From assembly GCF_023700755.1 (NCBI RefSeq), contig NZ_JAMKOJ010000010.1, positions 1 through 64,000 of the forward strand: DNA of 64,000 bases, read 5' to 3'. Positions 59,586-64,000 of this stretch are shown here, in pieces. The position numbers were made by a program, and so were the translations under genes. The notes beneath the pieces are model-generated. The model was given only the letters and a program-made list of their open reading frames with translations, ran no database searches and had not been told where the DNA came from. How positions within the stretch are numbered: position 1 is the stretch's first letter; every line of letters starts with the position of its first letter. This DNA is from Allorhizobium sonneratiae. Its GTDB lineage: Bacteria > Pseudomonadota > Alphaproteobacteria > Rhizobiales > Rhizobiaceae.

Positions 59586-60845
59586 ATGACGTCGAAATGG
59601 GCATGGTGGCTGTCGCAGATCGTTCGGCGGATCTGGTTTCGGGCAACGTTGTTTTCGATACTGGCTGTTTTGACTGCTCTGCTGGCAATCTTCATTTCAC
59701 CATGGATTCCGGCAAGACTGCCCGGACAGATCGGTGCGGATGCCGTCGACAAGATCCTCGGCATCATCGCCACCAGCATGCTGACGGTCACCACCTTTTC
59801 GCTCAACACCATGGTCTCGGCCTATACGGCAGCCTCCAGCAATGTCACGCCGCGCGCGACCCGGCTGGTGATGGAAGACAGCACGACGCAAAACGTGCTT
59901 GCGACATTTCTCGGCTCCTTTCTCTTCAGCCTGGTCGGCATTATCATGCTGACGACAGGCGCCTATGGCGAGCAGGGGCGGCTGGTGCTGTTTGTCGTCA
60001 CCATTGGCGTCGTCATCCTGATCGTGGTGACGCTGCTGCGCTGGATCGATCATCTGTCGCGGCTTGGCCGGGTGACGGAAACCACCGAGCGGGTGGAACG
60101 GGCGGCGATTGCGGCGGTCAACACCGTCAAGGCCTCGCCCTGTCTCGGCGGCCATCCTCTGACAGCACCGGATCGCTGGACCGTCGCGCCGAACGCGCCT
60201 GTCTTCTCCGATACGATCGGTTATGTCCAGCATGTCGATGCGGCGGCCCTGTCGCGGATTGCCGACAGGCACGAGATCGAGATCGCCGTGTTTGCCCTTG
60301 CCGGAACGCTTGTCTCGCCGGATGAGCCGCTCGCCTATACCAGCGGCCCGGTGGACGAGGATTGTCAGAACGCGATTACCTCCGCCTTCACCATTGGCGA
60401 TACGCGCTCTTTCGATCAGGACCCGCGCTTTGGTGCGTCGGTGCTGACCGAGATCGCCTCGCGGGCGCTGTCTCCGGCGGTCAACGATCCGGGCACCGCC
60501 ATCGATGTGATTTCACGCGCCATGCGTATTCTGGCCGCCTGGAACGCACCCATGGAGAAAGAGGCGGACGAGGTTCTGCATCCGCGTCTTCATGTCATGT
60601 CCATAGCGCTTGACGATCTGTTCGACGATCTTTTCACCCCGATTGCCCGCGATGGCGCCGGACTGGTGGAGGTGGCACTGAGATTGCAAAAAGCCTTTTG
60701 CGCTCTTGCCCGTTTCGATGGGCCGGGCTTTTACGACAATGCCTGTCGTCATGCTGCGGAAGCGCTGGCCAGGGCAGAGATGGACCTGACGATCGATGCC
60801 GATAAGCAGCGGTTGCGCAAGGCTGCCGCTGATGTCGGACGCTGA
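59586..60845 (+). CDS. DUF2254 membrane protein
   Basis: A 419-residue protein of the DUF2254 family. Four N-terminal transmembrane helices (ATLFSILAVLTALLAIFIS; a helix in SMLTVTTFSLNTMVSAYTAAS; FLGSFLFSLVGIIMLTTGAYG; LVLFVVTIGVVILIVVTLLRW) are followed by a soluble domain with SRALSPAVNDPGTAID, the family's most conserved stretch. ATG at 59586 lies 5 bp after AAGGGGGG. Members are widespread in alphaproteobacteria; function unknown. It stands alone between rpiR (divergent) and the aldo/keto reductase. Confidence 0.85.
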   Translation: MTSKWAWWLSQIVRRIWFRATLFSILAVLTALLAIFISPWIPARLPGQIGADAVDKILGIIATSMLTVTTFSLNTMVSAYTAASSNVTPRATRLVMEDSTTQNVLATFLGSFLFSLVGIIMLTTGAYGEQGRLVLFVVTIGVVILIVVTLLRWIDHLSRLGRVTETTERVERAAIAAVNTVKASPCLGGHPLTAPDRWTVAPNAPVFSDTIGYVQHVDAAALSRIADRHEIEIAVFALAGTLVSPDEPLAYTSGPVDEDCQNAITSAFTIGDTRSFDQDPRFGASVLTEIASRALSPAVNDPGTAIDVISRAMRILAAWNAPMEKEADEVLHPRLHVMSIALDDLFDDLFTPIARDGAGLVEVALRLQKAFCALARFDGPGFYDNACRHAAEALARAEMDLTIDADKQRLRKAAADVGR

Positions 60846-60979
60846 CAAGACTTTGGAGCGGCGCAGGGATGTATGGAAAAGCCCGCGACGGTTGTGGCGG
60901 CTGAGGATCAAATGCTTATAGTCTGGCAAGAAGGGGCCTTGGGTCAAACCGCGGCTCTTGACGATGGAGGATATACCGT

Positions 60980-62023
60980 ATGACCTATCAACCCGATCCC
61001 GCCCGTTACGATGCGGCCATCTTTCGCCGCACCGGCAAGAGCGGTCTGAAGCTGCCGGCGCTCTCGCTTGGCCTGTGGCACAATTTCGGCGATACGATGC
61101 CGCTTGAAACGCAGAAATCCATGCTGTTCAAGGCCTTCGATCTGGGCATTACCCATTTCGATATCGCCAACAATTACGGCCCGCCGCCCGGCTCCGCCGA
61201 GATCAATTTCGGTCGGGTGCTGAAACAGGAATTTGCCGCCTATCGCGATGAGCTGATCCTGTCCACCAAGGCAGGCTGGGATATGTGGCCCGGGCCCTAC
61301 GGGCGCGGTGGCGGTTCGCGTAAAGCGCTGCTGTCCAGTCTCGACCAGAGCCTGTCGCGCCTTGGGCTCGACTATGTCGATATCTTCTATTCACACCGTT
61401 TCGATGCCGAAACACCGCTGGAGGAAACCGCCGATGCGCTGGCTTCTGCCGTGCGGCAGGGCAAGGCGCTTTATGTCGGCATTTCCTCCTATTCGGGCAA
61501 CAAGACGCGGGAGATGGCGGCCCTTTTGAACGAGCGCAAGGTGCCGCTCTTCATCAACCAGCCGTCCTATAATCTCTTCAACCGCTGGGTGGAAAAAGAC
61601 CTTCTGGCCGCCTGCGACGAGGTCGGCTCCGGGGTCATCGCCTTCACCCCTCTGGCGCAGGGCCTGCTCACCAACAAATATCTGAACGGCGTGCCGGAGG
61701 ATGCCCGCGTCAACCGTCCGGGCGGGCAGGCGCTCAGGCCGGAACATCTGAAGGAAGAGAATATCGAAAGGGCGCGGCAGCTGGCAAAGATTGCCGAGCG
61801 GCGCGGCCAGTCGCTGGCGCAGATGGCCATTGCCTGGGTTCTGCGTGACCCGCGCGTCACCTCTGCCCTGATCGGTGCAAGCTCGGCCAGGCAGGTGGAG
61901 GAAAATGTCGCCGCCCTGAAAAATCTCAGTTTCAGTCCTGAGGAACTGGCGGAGATCGACCGTTACGCCGTGGAAGGCGGCGTCAATCTCTGGGAAAAAC
62001 CCTCGCACGAGGAACTGGTCTGA
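60980..62023 (+). CDS. gpr: Aldo/keto reductase, L-glyceraldehyde-3-phosphate reductase-like (YghZ/Gpr)
   Basis: A 347-residue AKR14-like enzyme. The catalytic tetrad is recognisable: Asp in HFDIANNYG, Tyr in the same segment, Lys in STKAGWDMWPGPYG, and His in FYSHRFD. NADPH binding is in TPLAQGLLTNKYL and SALIGASSARQVEEN. The GPPPGSAEINFGRVL and WDMWPGPYGRGGGSRKALL segments are typical of YghZ, which detoxifies methylglyoxal and L-glyceraldehyde 3-phosphate. ATG at 60980 has GGAGG upstream. The gene is followed by a terminator hairpin. Confidence 0.88.
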   Translation: MTYQPDPARYDAAIFRRTGKSGLKLPALSLGLWHNFGDTMPLETQKSMLFKAFDLGITHFDIANNYGPPPGSAEINFGRVLKQEFAAYRDELILSTKAGWDMWPGPYGRGGGSRKALLSSLDQSLSRLGLDYVDIFYSHRFDAETPLEETADALASAVRQGKALYVGISSYSGNKTREMAALLNERKVPLFINQPSYNLFNRWVEKDLLAACDEVGSGVIAFTPLAQGLLTNKYLNGVPEDARVNRPGGQALRPEHLKEENIERARQLAKIAERRGQSLAQMAIAWVLRDPRVTSALIGASSARQVEENVAALKNLSFSPEELAEIDRYAVEGGVNLWEKPSHEELV

Positions 62024-62032
62024 TCACATTGT

Positions 62033-62060
62033 CGGGTTCAGGGGAACATGCCTGAACCCG
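62033..62060. terminator. Two-way terminator hairpin between gpr and lacI
   Basis: CGGGTTCAGG (62033-62042), loop GGAACATG, CCTGAACCCG (62051-62060), a perfect 10-bp stem between convergent stops. No long T-run is present on either side, so efficiency is uncertain. Confidence 0.65.
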
Positions 62061-62070
62061 GCAGGCCTGA

Positions 62071-63108
62071 TCATGCGGGAACCGGGCCTGTGCTCTGCCG
62101 GACAATCAGCTCAACATCGATCAGCTCAACCGGGGTCTGGGGCAGGGATAGGGATACCGGCTCGTCTTCGATGAGGGTGAGCAGGGTTCTGGCGGCGCGT
62201 CGTCCCAGTTCCGGGCGGTTTTGCCGGATGGTGGTGAGCGAAGGAATATAGAATTCCGACAGTTCGATATCGTCGAAGCCGACCACGGAGATATCGTCCG
62301 GCACGCGTAGGCCAGCGGCATTGAGACCGGAAATCAGCCCATAGGCTATCTGGTCGGAGGCGCAGAACACCGCCGTTGGCCTGTCCTTCATCGCCACGAT
62401 TTTCGCCGCCGACGCATAGCCGGAACTGAGAGAAAAATCGCCGCGGATGATCCACTCCTCGCGGGTCTCGAGATTGAGCCTTGCCCGTTCCGCCACCATG
62501 CCCTGACGCCGGGCAAGTGTGAGCACATTGCCGGCGGGCCCGGTGATATGGGCAATCTTGCGGTGCCCGAGATCGTAAAGATGGCGGATGGCGAGTTCGG
62601 CGCCGCGCAGATTGTCGCTGCGCACCGAGGGAAAGGGCATGCCATCAATCCATTCGCAGGCAAAGACGACATGATGGCTGCTTTTGCTGTCCACCAGCCG
62701 CGTGACGTCTCCGGCAGTGAGCTGCCCATCGAGAACGATCATGCCGTCGATGCGCGCATCGAGAAAATAATCGGTCAAAGTCCGTCCGCTGGCGGCACTG
62801 TCCATGGTATCGGCGATCAGCACGGAAAAATCCGTATGGGCAAAGGCCGCACCAATCCCGGCGAGAATCTGTGAGAAGAACGGGTTTCCCAGATTGGGCA
62901 CCAGGATCAGCACCGCGCCCGCCCGCTGTTTTCGCAGATTGCGCGCCGCCTGATTGACCCGGTAGCCGGTGTCGCGAATGGCATCGAAAACGGCGATGCG
63001 GGTCGCCTCCGCCAGAAGTTCGGGATTGGTCAGCGCCCGGCTGACGGTTGCCGTCGACACGCCTGCCCGTTGGGCGACATCGCGGATTTTCACGGTTTTC
63101 TGCTCCAT
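62071..63108 (-). CDS. LacI family transcriptional regulator
   Basis: A 345-residue regulator. The HTH is KIRDVAQRAGVSTATVSRAL, followed by the hinge helix region GYRVNQAARNLRKQRAG and a PBP-like effector domain (VLILVPNLGNPFFSQILAG, VFCASDQIAYGLISGLNAAG, VVGFDDIELSEFYIPSLTTI). ATG at 63108 is preferred; the frame is open to 63450 but overlaps the divergent gene. Two identical LacI-type operators lie between it and the sugar-binding-protein gene, so it controls that ABC operon and perhaps itself; the inducer is a sugar. Confidence 0.9.
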   Translation of the reverse strand: MEQKTVKIRDVAQRAGVSTATVSRALTNPELLAEATRIAVFDAIRDTGYRVNQAARNLRKQRAGAVLILVPNLGNPFFSQILAGIGAAFAHTDFSVLIADTMDSAASGRTLTDYFLDARIDGMIVLDGQLTAGDVTRLVDSKSSHHVVFACEWIDGMPFPSVRSDNLRGAELAIRHLYDLGHRKIAHITGPAGNVLTLARRQGMVAERARLNLETREEWIIRGDFSLSSGYASAAKIVAMKDRPTAVFCASDQIAYGLISGLNAAGLRVPDDISVVGFDDIELSEFYIPSLTTIRQNRPELGRRAARTLLTLIEDEPVSLSLPQTPVELIDVELIVRQSTGPVPA

Positions 63109-63182
63109 TCGCCCCGGTATTTCACTTTTTACGTTTTGCTGGTTAATCGTCTTGACTCTCGCGTGTGCCTCTGAAATGTTGC

Positions 63183-63239
63183 ATGTAATCGATTTCAAAT
63201 CCAGCATTTGTTTTGCGCAGCAAAATGTAATCGATTTCA
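63183..63239. promoter_or_regulatory. Two identical LacI-type operators
   Basis: ATGTAATCGATTTCA occurs at 63183-63197 and 63225-63239. The core TGTAATCGATTTCA fits the LacI-family pattern TGwAAnCGnTTnCA. The 42-bp spacing is four helical turns, which places both sites on one DNA face and allows cooperative binding. Confidence 0.82.
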
Positions 63240-63292
63240 TGGCGGGGAGGCTATGAAACTGCGCCGATAAAACGGCTCCATGGGAGGAAAAA

Positions 63293-64000
63293 ATGAAGGC
63301 ATTCATGACGATGATGGCCGCATCCGTTGCGCTCACGATGGGCGCGGCAACGGCATCGGCGACCGATCTTGAAGTGACGCATTGGTGGACATCCGGCGGC
63401 GAAGCCGCAGCCGTGAAGGTGCTGGCCAAGGCGTTCGATGCCACCGGCAATCACTGGGTGGATGGCGCCATTGCCGGCTCCGGCGGCACGGCCCGGCCGA
63501 TCATGATCAGCCGCATCACCGGCGGCGACCCGATGGGCGCCACCCAGTTCAACCATGGCCGTCAGGCCGAAGAGCTGATCGATGCCGGGCTGATGCGCGA
63601 TCTGGAAAGCGTGGCCGAAAAGGATCACTGGCGCCAGATCATCCGGCCAAAGAGCCTGCTGGACAGCTGCACCTACAAGGGCAAGATCTACTGCGTGCCG
63701 GTGAATATCCATTCCAACCAGTGGCTCTGGCTGTCGAAGGCTGCCTTTGACAAGGCAGGCGTGGCCATGCCGAAAACCTGGGATGATTTTGTCGCTGCCG
63801 GTCCGGCGCTGAGAAAGGCAGGCCTTCAACCTTTGGCTCTCGGCGGCCAGCCCTGGCAGACAGTGCTGCTTTTCGACGATCTGGTGCTGGGGGTTGGCGG
63901 CAAGGATCTTTACATGAAGGTCTATAAGGACAAGGACGCCAAGGTTGCCGCAGGCCCGGACATGGCCAAGATTTTCGCCGCCGCCGATGAAGCGCGCAAG
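63293..64000 (+). CDS. Sugar ABC transporter substrate-binding protein (partial, runs off the window)
   Basis: 236 codons without a stop up to the window edge. A signal peptide (about 1-23, cleavage after ASA) is followed by a family 1 carbohydrate-binding protein start, DLEVTHWWTSGGEAAAVKVL, and GDPMGATQFNHGRQAEEL and YCVPVNIHSNQWLWLSKAAF. Two Cys (SCTYKGKIYC) may form a disulfide, as in related alpha-glucoside or glucose-type binding proteins. ATG at 63293 follows GGGAGG. Permease and ATPase genes should follow downstream. It is controlled by the divergent LacI regulator through the two operators. The sugar is unknown. Confidence 0.87.
   Translation, partial: MKAFMTMMAASVALTMGAATASATDLEVTHWWTSGGEAAAVKVLAKAFDATGNHWVDGAIAGSGGTARPIMISRITGGDPMGATQFNHGRQAEELIDAGLMRDLESVAEKDHWRQIIRPKSLLDSCTYKGKIYCVPVNIHSNQWLWLSKAAFDKAGVAMPKTWDDFVAAGPALRKAGLQPLALGGQPWQTVLLFDDLVLGVGGKDLYMKVYKDKDAKVAAGPDMAKIFAAADEARK

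Overview
The window reads as an alphaproteobacterial replicon, most likely Rhizobiaceae (Agrobacterium/Rhizobium-like). The codons are GC-rich, there are many ABC importers paired with GntR, LacI, LysR or RpiR regulators, EcfG-type stress promoters are present, and the gene families (Gsi importer, TIGR04290-like methyltransferase, DUF892, VirK/DUF535, LysDH) are typical of that family. I see no rRNA, tRNA, replication or other housekeeping genes and no CRISPR array. The load of catabolic and transport genes suits a chromid, megaplasmid or accessory chromosomal region. This placement is inference from gene content only.

Layout. (1) 60-9893: a GntR-controlled operon coding for a DUF1185/AA_synth protein, an alpha/beta hydrolase, a flavin reductase fused to a Nudix-like domain, a luciferase-type monooxygenase, an aldehyde dehydrogenase and a polyamine-type ABC importer. 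It looks like a Rut-like oxidative catabolic route for an unidentified substrate. A 15-bp sequence occurs before gntR and, exactly inverted, before the operon. (2) 9978-26792: a stress island. Eight sequences of the form GGAAC-N16/17-NGTT, the alphaproteobacterial EcfG promoter pattern, lie 28-50 bp upstream of Mn catalase, an SDR, an eight-gene glycan operon, a dehydrogenase pair, a DUF892 ferritin-like protein and several tiny proteins. The glycan operon (22416 down to 12944) holds three sugar-nucleotide SDRs (one fused to a clan GH-A glycosidase-like domain), four glycosyltransferases and a frameshifted methyltransferase. (3) 26865-29773: LacI regulator, SMP-30 lactonase-like protein, ABM-domain protein. 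(4) 29812-40123: lysine catabolism. Lysine 6-dehydrogenase, aminoadipate-semialdehyde dehydrogenase, aminotransferase, 2-oxoadipate dioxygenase/decarboxylase HglS and a YdiJ-type D-2-hydroxyglutarate dehydrogenase together would take L-lysine to 2-oxoglutarate, with LysR and Lrp regulators. (5) 40124-43315: an AT-richer stretch with a possible IS remnant, a VirK/DUF535 protein, repeats and a TetR regulator. (6) 43335-45885: FAH-family enzyme, DenD-like dehydrogenase, Lrp regulator. (7) 46043-51259: HbpS/GlcG-like protein, GST, carotenoid-oxygenase family enzyme and MFS transporter, divergent from a LysR gene. (8) 51275-59402: a glutathione importer operon (gsiABCD, iaaA) with an M55 D-aminopeptidase and an RpiR regulator. 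(9) 59586-64000: DUF2254 membrane protein, aldo/keto reductase, LacI regulator with two identical operators, and the start of a sugar ABC operon that runs off the window.

Two dispersed repeat families run through the region. Family A is palindromic and includes a perfect 56-bp palindrome at 38304-38359. Family B is an approximately 105-bp element with GAGAGC...GCTCTC ends. One family B copy forms the 3' end of a glycosyltransferase gene. The most promising uncharacterised systems are the stress-regulated glycan operon and the first flavin-monooxygenase operon.
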